Assembly (NCBI GenBank): GCA_028673005.1
Contig: CM054112.1
Coordinates: 186,322,564 to 186,386,563, forward strand
Length of the DNA stretch: 64,000 nt
Source of the DNA: Tanypteryx hageni
Lineage: Eukaryota; Arthropoda; Insecta; Odonata; Petaluridae
Direction of reading: 5' to 3'
Part shown: positions 32,463 to 44,409 of the stretch, piece after piece
How positions within the stretch are numbered: the stretch's first letter is position 1
Layout of the letters: each line of letters starts with the position of its first letter
The notes under the pieces: model-generated
The model's database searches: none
Seen by the model: the letters and a program-made list of their open reading frames with translations, nothing else
Told to the model about the DNA's origin: nothing
Position numbers and translations under genes: made by a program

Positions 32463-35400
32463 AAAAGCAACAGGCAATTTATTAGTATTATTCTTAAACA
32501 AAAAAGCAAACTACGAAACGCACGAATGAAAAACGTATCGCGTCTTCACGGCGAAAAAACGGACCCAGCGGCAATAATAGGACAACATACCGAAGGCGTG
32601 CTTTTAGATTTGAATCATTTCTAATTTGACACGCGATAAATACTAGTAATGTGAGTAATGGACTATAAGACGGAAGAAGACAAAGCTTTTATTTATTTAT
32701 TATTTACTTATTGAAAAATTCGGCGATATAAATCCTTGTTTACGCTTGAATTAACCATTCGTTTTAATGTTTGAAGCATAATAGTCACAAGCGTAAAACA
32801 CGCAATAAATTACAGAATGGTTGAGCAAACATAAAATATCCATGCAATTCCAGGTATGCGGCGATTCAATTACGTTTTAGACGGTATTTAATCAAGCGTC
32901 TCCAGCTAAATCTCAAGTTTGAGGATACAGACTATAATGCATAATATAGGGTTAAGGTGAATATTAGCAAAGCTTAGAGGCTTTTTTCTCAAATTCTACG
33001 CGCAGAATTCACACCTCTCTTTCAAATCCGCGCCAACTCTCCCATTAAGCTCTGCCGCGTCAATAAATTTACGCGCTCCCTTAAAGAAACTAGCGAAGCA
33101 TTGCGGTCGCTAGCGCATCCAACCGAGGAACCATATAATACTTCCCGAAGAGCTCTACACAAGAAAGGACATCGCGAGTCCATCGCTTTAAACGGCCATT
33201 AAAAGATCGTATTCGCGGCAGCAAATGGACCGATCATACCTAGAAATCGATAAAAAAATCAATTTATCCATTTTTTCATTCGATTCGCATAGCATTTAAA
33301 TTGTTCTTTTTGTTCAATTACTACCGTTGATTCCTAATAAAATTTGAAATAATAGTTTTAAATTCGATTGCAAACTGAAAATAAAAATATATCGTCTGGA
33401 CCGTATGAGATTTTACTTGGACTTTTTAATCAAATGCCCTCATTTTATGATATTTCGCCAAGAATTTCTCATATAATGAAAACGTGTAATACCACTTGTT
33501 TATACTTTTCACAACATGACCTAGCAAAAAATAACATATTTTGAAAATTAAGAAAACGAACTCCGCAGTTCAAAGATGGCGATGGTATACCCAACGAGAC
33601 AGACAACTTCCCCAAGAATGAAAATCCCAAGAAAGGGTCGGGAACTATAATTTTCCCTAATACCTTAGCTTTGTGAGGAATAATTGACATGCGACCTGCC
33701 TCAAACTCATATTAGGAAAACCCTCCGACCATTCTTCATCAGCCCTTAAAAAATAACCAAGGAAGACAACATTTATTTCAAACCACAGCAAAAAAAACTT
33801 CGAGGGAAGTCTGGTGGTGATGATAGAGATTCAAGCTGAGACGAACCGCTATCCCATGGCAACAAAAAGTGTGAAAGGGATACAAATGGCTAAAAAAAAA
33901 CTCTCATGAGAATTTAAAAGCTCACTAGATAATTCTTTCTAAGAATCGTAAATAACCTCGTCGCAAAAAAGGTGAAAAGATATAATGATTCGGTAAAGCA
34001 AACGTCGTGAATATTGCAAACAAAGGCAACTCGTTCAATTGAGTGTACCTTTACAAATCGAACGCGAGCCTGTGCTGCCATTTTTTCAATTACGTTGATT
34101 ACGTACGCGCCAAACAGAAAAAAAACTTGGAAGGCTCGAAACACTAAAAGGTTTTCATTGAGAGACCTCCGAAAAAAGCAAAACAAAACGAACCGCAACT
34201 TCCAAACATACCGTAGGTTTTTTTTCCACGCAACAAAAACAGTCATTTTCGTAGTCTCCACGGAGCCAATCCCACCCAAACCGAACCCCACGCTACCCAT
34301 TTGGGAACCCTCTTCCAGCATACAATTCCACCCTCCCTCATTCCTTCATATCCGACCACCCTCCTTTTCCCCCTCCGTTTTATTCTCCACTCTCTCCGAA
34401 ATTCTCGTCGTTCTCCCTTCCCTGCACCACCGTCGACATCCAGATGAGCCAACCCCCTCCACCGAAAAACATCTAATGCTTCCCTTCCCCTCTTTAGCTC
34501 TCCCTAAGTCTGCAAAACTTTGCACTCGCAGACAAAGAGAGTGAGGTACGGAAGGAAGGGTTCTGCAGAGGGGAGAGGAGGAGGACGTGGGTGGAAATCA
34601 ATACAATGGACTCGAAGTCCCGGTGTGGCACGGGAAAGGGGTGTTCGGGAGGGTGTGTGTGTGTGAAGAGAAGTGGGTAGTGAGGGGGTTGTAATCCTGG
34701 CACCTCTCCCGCTCCCCTCTTTGCATCCCTCTTCGCTAACTCCACCCTACTCATCTCCGACCGTCAAGCCATTGTACCATGGATGCTGGAATCCACATGC
34801 GTCCCCCACGGCGTCGGACTTTCTTCGCTGAGGGGCGACGATGGCGTTAGGGAGGAGAAGGGGGAAGAAGGAATCGACCCGCGGAGAAAGATACGGGGGG
34901 TGGACGTAGGATATCCAGCCAGGATATTGTTTTTAAAGCAGAGTTATATATTGGATCTCGCATCATTGTTATCGCTTCCACAGAGAGAGATAGAGGGGGG
35001 TGAGGGATAGGTTAAGAACTTTATCGATGAAATTTTATGAAAAATATCCTTTCGTAAGAAAAGAAACGGAAAATATTTTATCGGAGGCGTTGTAGGATCA
35101 GCAAACGGCCAGATATAGGTATATATTCGGACGTATCGACTAATACTGTGCATTTATGAGCTTTATATATTTACAACCGTAGCAAACATTAATATAACCG
35201 TCATATAAGTAGGACAAGGAGAAATATGAGGGCAAGACGTGACTTATCCATCGACGGACTTCAAAAATGTTAAACATTTTAAACCTCGATCTATTTCGAC
35301 ACCTTTGGGGATGCATGATTTTCATTTTATGGAAACCTTTTTCAAAACTTCACCTTTTCAACTCCGCGAGAGATAAAAAAACATACCACTTCAACACCCT

Positions 35401-37401
35401 TTTACCTTTAAAAAATAAATCACGAGAGTCACGAAAAAAGGCGCAACTTTTCTACACGCTATATAAGTTGCAATTTTTCAGGAGGTGACCTTTCGCGCCG
35501 TCATTAATGCACTGAAGATAGAGAGAGAGAGATGGAAGGAGAGTTCCACCCTCCACGATCGCGCGTAAATGATATTCCGGCGCGGATGAGTACTCTCGGG
35601 AGAGGTAAGCGAAGAGGTGCACGAGCACTTTTTTTTAAGGAAAAAAGGGAGTCGTGAAGAACAGGGTGAAAGGGATCGGTGGTGTGAAGAAAGGGGAATG
35701 GAGAGGTAGAGACGGGGATGAGGACGGTTCGAAGGGAAATTTAGGGGCGTGTGTGTGGCATACGACGCTGGCGTGGCGCTAGAGTTCCATCTTGCCGGGA
35801 GTAGATTCATTCTTCGGTGCGAAGAGGGGTTGGAACGAGGGTTTGGAACGAGGGTTGAAACGAGAGAGAGAGAGATCGGGAGGGCAGACGCGGTCACAGA
35901 ATGGAGAAAATAGGAATTCCAACCAGCGGTGTCGCGGGGAAACTTCTGAGAGCACGTCCGATCGTAGAAAAATGATTCAAGTGTACTTTTTTATAACCTC
36001 CACTCTTCTTTTCCTATCCCTTTGTGATGCATGCAACTCAGATGCGGGAAGAGGATGCTCAGGTCTCGAAATTATTTTTTCCGCAACTGGCGTACTTCCT
36101 TTCTCGCAAATTATTTCCGCCACTCCACTCGACGTGGGAGTGTTGTTTTTTTTTAATCCTCGTTCGCCTATGCGCGCGGGGCGCGAATCAAAAACAAGCA
36201 GGAGCAGATTAATCTGGCTGCTCGTTTGTTGGATCCTGAATTTATTTTATTTCGTATCCCCGGAATGTCTAATTGTAAATGGGAGTTTAAAATCCGTTAA
36301 GCAAACATAAAAAATAGAGCCTATAACTTTCAAAGCGAGGAGGGAAAAACGCGGCCCGCTATGCCCGTATATTTGAGACATTTAGTAATTTTTTATTCCA
36401 TCAGTTTATTTAGCACAGGAGAAATGGCTACACCCAATTACCAGACACACATGAAAAAGTCAGAAACGGTACGAAACTTGCAGCGAGGATATATTTCAGA
36501 CAGAAACTACACCAGGGATTTTTTTAAACGCTTGCACAAAAGGTTTTTACTCTAATAAACTAGAAAAAAGATAACGTTCACGAGTTTTTTTTGTAGCTAT
36601 TAAATCCTACGAAGCTATTTAACCCTACCGGTCTCCACCATGGACATAACTGCACATTGTTTCCTCTCTCCAAGCAATGCGATTACTCTTTATTCGTTAT
36701 CCTAACCGATTTACACTTAGATCACGAATTATACTACGAAAAATATCGAGACCATCGTTCCTAATAGGGATCCACGATCCTGGTCATTAAACCTCGGACA
36801 TGCTGCAAACAAAATCCATCTCGGGGGGCGATGTCTAAACATGACCGCCTGCTCTCCGGGAGTAGTTGGAAACTCAATTTCGTGGGTGGAAAGCCAACGG
36901 GGAGCTGTGTATGTGCGTCGAGGGAGAGAGGGATGTAGATGACGATGATGATGCGAGGCGAAGAAAGATCAGAAGGCTTACTCCGAGGAATTTCCAAATT
37001 TGGGATCCTGGAAATAGGATTTCGCTACGTTTACGAGGTTAATTCGTGCGTAAAATCCGGCTCTTCTATGACTGTAGGCCCGTAGACGGGCCTAACTGGT
37101 TGCCTTTATCCCCCAAAAACCACCTAAAGTTTATCCCAAGGATTACTCTTAACGTTGAAAAAAAAAACTTCTTCCTTGTTTGAGAAGCCCATAAAGATAG
37201 TCTTCCCGTACTCTTTTTGCCGACGACCCGCTATAAAACCTCGCCTTTTCTGCGTTGAAGGCATCGAATTAGCCTGCGCTGTCGACAGAAACCATAAGCG
37301 TTCAAAAATGAACTGCCGAGCTCACTTTTGAGTACAATAAGCGATTAAGATAAAAGATCATTGATTGTTGAATCCCACGAGGATGAATACTTTGCGACTG
37401 A
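32463..37401. other. Long non-coding stretch, no supported gene
   Basis: Mixed AT-rich and CpG-containing sequence. Pyrimidine-rich 34320-34500 and GA-rich 34540-34690 and 35515-35890 generate low-complexity open frames. A short plus-strand frame with a signal-peptide-like start at 35972 is discussed as a finding. No supported exon. Confidence 0.4.
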
Positions 37402-37455
37402 GATAGTCGTCTGATTTAGTCAACAGCTGATAGTCGTCTGATTTAGTCAACAGCT
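37402..37455. repeat. Perfect 27-bp tandem duplication
   Basis: GATAGTCGTCTGATTTAGTC followed by AACAGCT is present twice in a row without any difference (37402-37428 and 37429-37455). Perfect identity suggests a recent slippage or repair event. Confidence 0.95.
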
Positions 37456-38823
37456 GTATTGGTTCTGAAGTTATCTATATTGTGTACAAGACAGTTGTTG
37501 TCATAGCGAAGATTTCAACTAATAAAAATAGTACAATCTTCAAGGGCATTAAATTTTCATGATTTGTTACAACGAGGTCGTTACAAACATCACATACCTA
37601 TGTTTTCGCAGAGGACTGCGGCACCCTTTAGCATTCTGTATCAACCCGTTTTCCATAAAAAAGAGGTTTTACTTTATACACCACAAAGAAAATCTCACCG
37701 ACGAATACTCATCTAGCGCGATTGATAGAAAAAGTTTTCAAGAGAGAAATAAAAAATGATCTCGCGCTTAACACGATTCTCCACGAGCTATGTCGGTCCT
37801 ATTCTCCATCACGAACGGATATATTCGTCTGATACGGGGCGAAACAACGCCGCCGAGGTTTAGACATGCACTTTCTCAGGAGTGACACCGAGATCTAGGC
37901 TGCCGACGCCCACACACGCGAGGTCTCATTTTAAAACAAAAGACGGATTAGAGTTCGGAAGAGAAGCTGAATGGCTTTTCTTCTTGCGTACCCATGGAGA
38001 GGATGCCGGATCTCATGCCTAAACAAAGGGAGGTGAGACTAAGAGGATGCGCGGGGGTAAATGGAAGGTGTTTCACCGCGACGTTCTTAGGTTTTGTTTT
38101 TATTTTTTTGGATCGCACGAGAGATTGAACGTAAGGCGGGAGAGAAGACTAGAGAAAAAACGGCGGCTTCGCCCGGGGATATGTTTGAACTTTTTACAAG
38201 CGGAGTTCTCACAAATAGTTCTCGTAAACACGCGCACCCACGCTGACGTTCTATCACAAGGGAGATGAAACATGCACGGCCGAGGAGGAGGAAAGAAAAT
38301 TCGAGCGAGATACACGAGGGAAGGAAATAACGAGTCTCGACGACCGAGGAGGAAGAATGTGCCTTCCTCTCCAATCCTATCCATCCGTGTTATTCCTACA
38401 TGTTTTCTCCGAACTTTTATATATTATTTAAATCCCTTTGATAATACTTGCTAATTGACGGCGCGTAAAACACTCCGTTTTGTGTGACTGCTTTAGGACA
38501 TTATTAATGGAAACAAAAGTTTGGTCAAATTTAATGCCGCGTGTACACATTAGTACGGATCGCCATCCAGTACTGAGATGCGGAACATGATAAGATGGGC
38601 GCAATGATAACGGCAACAATCCATGCACTCCTCCCACAAACAGCTGAATATATCAAAAAGAACTCCGAACATTATATAATACATGTTTTTCACATAGCAT
38701 GAATTACTTTTTGCTGTAAGTTTCTCATATCAGAAGATTTCCTTCTATGTAGTTCGCAGATAGGATAGGTATAGGTATGTTGCGTTCAAGTGGGCCGTAA
38801 GACAAAAGGTTTGAAAATTGTTT
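37456..38823. other. Non-coding stretch, no supported gene
   Basis: AT-rich with short CpG-rich patches (37790-37930). Open frames on both strands are short and without recognisable domains. Confidence 0.45.
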
Positions 38824-38831
38824 CTTTAGGA

Positions 38832-39112
38832 CAGTGGCGCTCGGCCTTATCTACATGGCGGGCCGCATCGGTGGTTGCAAATCCTTCGGCGGACCGGATT
38901 AGAGTTTAAATCGGAAATTACTTATATAATCGGAGGTACCATGCAAGCGAAAATTGGGTGTGAATAAGGTTCTATGGTTAACATTTCAATATTTTATTAT
39001 CAATATTTAAAAAATTTAAGAATTTTTGTGTTAAATTTCCCGGATTGCTTTTTCATCATAGCTTCGCGGGCCGCACAAAAATCCTTCGCGGGCCGTATGT
39101 TGGGCACTCCTG
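38832..39112. mobile_element. hAT-type miniature element, 281 bp
   Basis: The left end CAGTGGCGCTCGGCC and the right end read inward, CAGGAGTGCCCAACATACGG, are related imperfect inverted repeats. Subterminal GCGGGCCGCA occurs on both sides (GGCGGGCCGCATCGG left; CGCGGGCCGCAC and CGCGGGCCGTATG right). Flanks CTTTAGGA (38824-38831) and TTTTGGGA (39113-39120) match at 6 of 8 positions. The AT-rich centre has no transposase. Confidence 0.7.
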
Positions 39113-39120
39113 TTTTGGGA

Positions 39121-39618
39121 GACGGAAAAACTGCTCAAAAACGACAAAAATCTATGCTAAAATGTATTCGAATCTTCTATAATTACGCCTTGGGCCATTT
39201 AATTCATCAGATATCGTGTGATTCCACGCCCTCCGAATCGTTTTCCCTCCATCCCTAAGGTAGGAAGCGGTTCATTTTTCCCCGCGAAATCAAGCGAGCA
39301 ATCTCCACGATAACATGGCGGAGTCAATCCGCTCCACATAACCGCATCTGCAACGAAATTCGTTTATAGAAGACGAATGGGATAAGGACCTTCAAGGGGA
39401 GCACAAAAGGACAGACAATGATGTGGGATCAGGAGCGGGTGGGCTCTGCATAAAAGGAGCGTGCGGCGGAAAAAGATTGGGCGCGGAGGCATATCATTCC
39501 CGGTTCTGATCCACTCCCACTAAGTCCACCGACATCCTACAATGATGCACGCTTGGGGTGAGCAGAATGAGAGATGTCCTGGGCCAGTCGGATGGGTGGA
39601 GGCTATCCCGAGATGGAG

Positions 39619-39622
<4 letters not shown>
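39121..39622. other. Non-coding stretch, no supported gene
   Basis: Balanced sequence. CATAAAAG at 39449 followed by a TCATTC initiator-like string at 39494 is noted, but the 45-bp spacing is too long for a normal TATA promoter. Confidence 0.45.

Positions 39623-39653
<31 letters not shown>
39623..39653. repeat. (GA)n microsatellite, 31 bp
   Basis: This is the longest uninterrupted GA dinucleotide run in the window, flanked by GATGGA and GGAAGGAGAG. It is followed within 80 bp by pyrimidine-rich DNA (39720-39800). Confidence 0.95.
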
Positions 39654-39656
<3 letters not shown>

Positions 39657-42600
39657 AGGAGAGAAGAGGCGGCAAGAACGGCCCGCATTGATCCACACTA
39701 GGCGGGGGAGGGATAAAGCACACGATCCTCTTCTTCCTTTCCCCTTATCTTACACCCTCTCCACCTCCCTCTCCTCCATTCCACCGCTCTACAAACATAA
39801 ACCCGGTCTTAAAAAATATCCTCTCCCTGCGCCTCGTAATGCGCGCATCACGCCAGAGACATCAAAAGAGCGATGTCTCTCCCTCAGGATTTAAAGCAAC
39901 GGCTGCCGAAGAAGCTGTGTGTGGGGAGGGGGGGGGGGGGCAGGAAAAAGAAGAAAGGGAATATAAAGCATTTGAGGGGCGTGTCTGAAGATTATCTCCC
40001 TCTCTCTCTCTCTCCACCGAGAGACCCGCCACCGTCTGTCCGATCTTAACGGTTTCTAGTGACAGACAGCGATTCCTTCGGATGGTTTGGAAGGGCACGA
40101 TGGTAGGGTTAAGAGTATGGGTGGTTAGGAGGGAGAGGTAAGGGTAAGGTAAGGCCGATGGAAAAAAAGTCTATCTCCTTCCCTTCCTTCCGCACATGGT
40201 GGGGGAGTTGCCCACTGCGGAAGTGGTGAGTGAAATAATCGAGGATCACGTTGTATAATGAATGGTGAACGAGACTGGAATATACATGGCAAGCCGTTTC
40301 GGGCTTTCTATAAATACTATATCTGCGATATCTATTATTATCTCTAATCGTCAACGTAAGAGATTAGGATGACGCGAGATAAGGAGTCCTTCCACGATAA
40401 AAAAAACGTGGCCGCGACCTCAAATTTGAGAGAATGTGACCACGAAGGCAAAGACGTACTTCTGTAACAGTGGCAAATTTGGGGAACGAATTTAGAGTTA
40501 AAAGCCGATTGTACGGAAAATAAGGGACCAAATCGGCGATGCACGCAAGTAGCAAGCAACAAAAAACGCCTTTAAGAACCAATTGTTTAACATAATACTA
40601 AAAAGGACACGATGAAAGCGTTCTGGACGTAAAAGTTCCTAGCTAAATACAACTCTGGTCGATGTTTTAGTCAGCCGTAATAATACCGCTGCATATATCA
40701 TTCAACATTTCGGCGAGGACTATTATTAAAACTCCCGAGTCGTTAAAAGGGGATTTTAAAAGTCACCTTCTCCATCCAGTCCTACCCTCCAATGAGATTG
40801 ACGAGCGTCTTACAGACGTTTAAAAACGTACGTCCAATCCATTTAGGGTTTCGTGCACATTTTGGACGCCTGCCTCCAGCGGCTTGGCGCCTCACGCTTC
40901 ACTTATTATTGCACATCCGGCGCCGCTTGCATCTCTCTCCGTGCCTTTTTTCGAGGCGAGAGAGTGTGTGGGAAATGGAACCTTCCGTTTCCCTTTGTAC
41001 AATACCTCTTCTCTCTCGTTCCCCGGGAGGAGAAAGAAATAGGATGGGAGGGTGCAACCAAAGCTGGCGTGACAGGCCGATCTCTACTTGCACCACATGT
41101 GCGCCCGCCGTGAGCGGTCCTTCGAACATCCCCCACCGAAGGGGGATTCTTCTTTCGACCGAGATGGACCAGTTGCGGGAGGTCCGAAAAAGACTACTAC
41201 AACCGGTCCCCTTAATAGGGGAAAACCAGCCGGCACACTGACTCAGCTCGCAGAAAATTAGCGAGAGAGAGGAGCCGGATTTTTTTCTGCGTCTGTCGAA
41301 TTCGGCGAGCACACATTCACGCACACATACACACGCACACGGCCCAATAGAAGGCCAGTGTCACACGCACGCGAAGGAATCCGATCCTGCCAAATTCGGG
41401 GGACGAAGATAAACAATCGCTCGACAGACGACGAGAATGTCTTCCCCCCCCTGCCTCTTGCTTTCTCCTCTCTCCTGCTCATCCCTCTTCAACTCCGAAT
41501 GACGAACCAGTTAAGGAAGATTTGCGGGCGGGAGGAAATCACTCCCTGTCTGAGACGTCGCGGAAACCGAATTCCTCATTTGGCATCGGATTTCGGTCGA
41601 GGAAAAAAATAACGCCTCGAGACGGCATCATATCGCGATCGAAAATTTCAGGAATTTGCTCTCGAATTGTTTTTATTCTCTCGGGCGATCCTTTTCTTAT
41701 GAGAAATACGAACTACAGGTCTGTTGAAGCAAAGCATTTCCGATTAAAAACATTCGAGAATTCGTTTAACGCATGTTACGCACATTTGATCGCGAATATT
41801 ACGAAAAATTTCAACGCAAACACATGCTTCGATTATTTCCATTGCGAATTCAAGTGCGCACTGCAGCAAAAAAAGGCGGTGTCCGAGATGAATTTCCGTC
41901 ATTTTTATGTCAATGAATTCCTTCCATAAGTACTATTTGTAAGAAAAAAATACTTGCAATGAAAACAGCCTCGAATAAAACGCCGGAGGTTGCTCGCGAA
42001 ACATCCATCTGCGACGAATTCTACAGGCACAATCGCTTCGAGTAAAAGATTTCATATCACAATAGCACCTGCAATACCTTATCTCATATGTACTTACATT
42101 AACTTAAAACGAAAAAATAATTCTTGTCAAGATATGCGCATTCTTTAGTTATCTTTCATCGTCCTAGTTGGATAAATAACTCAAGTGTAAGAGGCTACGA
42201 AGAACAGAAAAGTATATATGAACAAAAGACGACTGAATCCGTTGTGACAGGAGAGGAAAAAAACACTTTATCAAAAGCAAAAGAAATCTACCTGATGCGA
42301 AATGCCTTTGAATAACAATTTTTAAAGTAACGCTTCCGGGTGGATGACCTCTATTAGTCCTAAATGCACCGATGGCAGAAGGAGAAATATATGTATAAAT
42401 AGCCGCGAAAAGCAATCGCGGCAGGATGAGTGGGATTCGGTCATCATTGCCGCGTCTATTTCGGTAGCCCTTGGGGTGGCCCTGGATGTCCTATCAAGGA
42501 TTCGCACCCCGAGCACACCCTCCTCTCTCTCTATCGCTTTCTTCCCCGTGCCATTCCTACGTTCCAACAGGAATAGGCCGGACGGCACACGAGTTGGAGC

Positions 42601-44400
42601 CCATTCTCCCCCTCTCGATTGAAGCGCTTTCCCACTCCAACTCATCCCACCGATGTCCATCCCCTTCCGCTCCTTCCATTCCTAACCCTCCTCGAACAGA
42701 TCCCTCCCTTACTTTTCCCTGATCTCTCCTCCTATCGACTTGTAACCTCCACCCGTACCCATCTGCTCAACATTCTCGTCATTCATCCCCCGTTTTCCAT
42801 TCTATTTTCTACCCTCTCCATCCCTCCTTCTCTATCTTAAGTTCCCACCGATGCATCACTCATAAGAGTAGCATTCTTCCTACAGTTCTCTCCATTTTCC
42901 TCCTCCTCCCACGACCGCCCTTTCACGCCGAGTATCGGATGAACCCCCTCCCTTTAACAGCTTCGGTCCACGCGAGCGGATTTCTACTAAAGCGAGGAAA
43001 TCGATCGCCCCCGCGAGCGATTGGGAAATGCAAACGGAGGCTGTTTGGAACGACCCATAAAATGCGTCAGCCAAGGCTATATGACGGATTTCATTAACGA
43101 CCGGACCAAGGTTAAGGTTGAGTTTAAAACTCTGTCCAACTCACATAGCAACGATGTCTGACGACGATTCAAACGTATAAAAACGTCCACGTCACAATTT
43201 TCATTCATGCACCAACAGCTTACTCAAAATCTGTGCTACTCAAACTTAATGTCTCGCGATACAGAAAAAGTAGACAACCTAAAGTGTCTTTCGAACAGTT
43301 TTTCATCAAATAAAAATAAAAGGCAATATATGCTAATATAAAACTATATATTAAATTAGAGAATTGCGTCCCCCATGATGTTTTATACATATATACCAGC
43401 TAGTGATGCGCTTTCCATAGTGAACCGTGATACGAACATTGAAAATAAATGAAACATCGACAAGCGAGAAGTCATGAAATTCATAAAAATACTTGTCCTA
43501 GCGAGTACTCGTAATATCCGAAAACTAAATTTCCTATATGTAACGTTATATGCTGTACTCGTCCTATCAAGGTTACGCTGTAATTTTCTTAATTAACGTT
43601 TAATTATAAAATTAAAACAAACCCAAAGCATTCAGCTGTGAGTACATCAACCCCAGTTCAATTATTTCAAAATGGATTTACTTAAACAATAATACAAAAT
43701 CATTATTGAATCGAATAACTACCATATAGGATACCTAAAAGCGTTGTAAATAAATAATTAAACGGTCAAATAGTTTTTTGGTATTAAATTTATCAACGAC
43801 GACAAGGAATTTTGCATATCCTACAAGGGGTTCTAATTTACTCTAAAAATAACATTTCGTCAACGATGCTTATCTTTAGAAAAATTTTTACGCGAAAAAA
43901 AAACATTTAAAGCGAGCACAAGTCCGCCAGGCTCTTGAAACTTTTAGTTCGCGCAATTAACGCGAGTTAACAGGATAAAAACATCTCAGGAGTCTAAAAA
44001 TGTAAGACGGTCTCGGCAGTTCGAGCGTTTTTAACTGGATTTTGCGAGTTTTAAATTCGAAAAGAAAAAAATACGAAAAACACCTCGAAATCATTCCGAG
44101 AGCGAAAAAATACTATTTCGGGTGCATGAATGGGTAATACCATCCCGTCAACCCATTTGCTTTTGAATTTTCGCAAGGAATGGTGGATTTACCGGGTGGT
44201 AAAAAAATATGCCGACCTTGTTCCATTATAGAATGAAACAATTTTGAGGGAGAGACGGTTAGTTGGCATTATGGCGCCTCGTACGGCATCCGCGAGCACA
44301 CGAACCGCCGCATGAATTACGAGGGGGTAAAGCGTGGGAGATGAAACTGCTTATGGGAAAACAGGCCTCCTGCTCTGCTCGATTGGAGAAGAGAACCGAG
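39654..44400. other. Long non-coding stretch, no supported gene
   Basis: The stretch includes an 11-base G run (39930-39940), CT-rich text at 39996-40014 and 42510-42840, and a CpG-richer segment at 40900-41480 with CA-rich text (41310-41340). 43100-44100 is AT-rich. Possible core-promoter-like spacing at 43176-43206 is treated as a finding. No exon or transposon ends are supported. Confidence 0.4.
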
Positions 44401-44409
44401 AATAAATAA

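Noticed and set aside
35478..36310. Overlapping minus and plus frames of 139 and 172 codons
   Set aside because: The first part is GA-rich; only the signal-peptide-like segment from 35972 seemed worth noting.
39449..39499. CATAAAAG plus TCATTC as a core promoter
   Set aside because: The spacing of about 45 bp is too long for a TATA/initiator pair.
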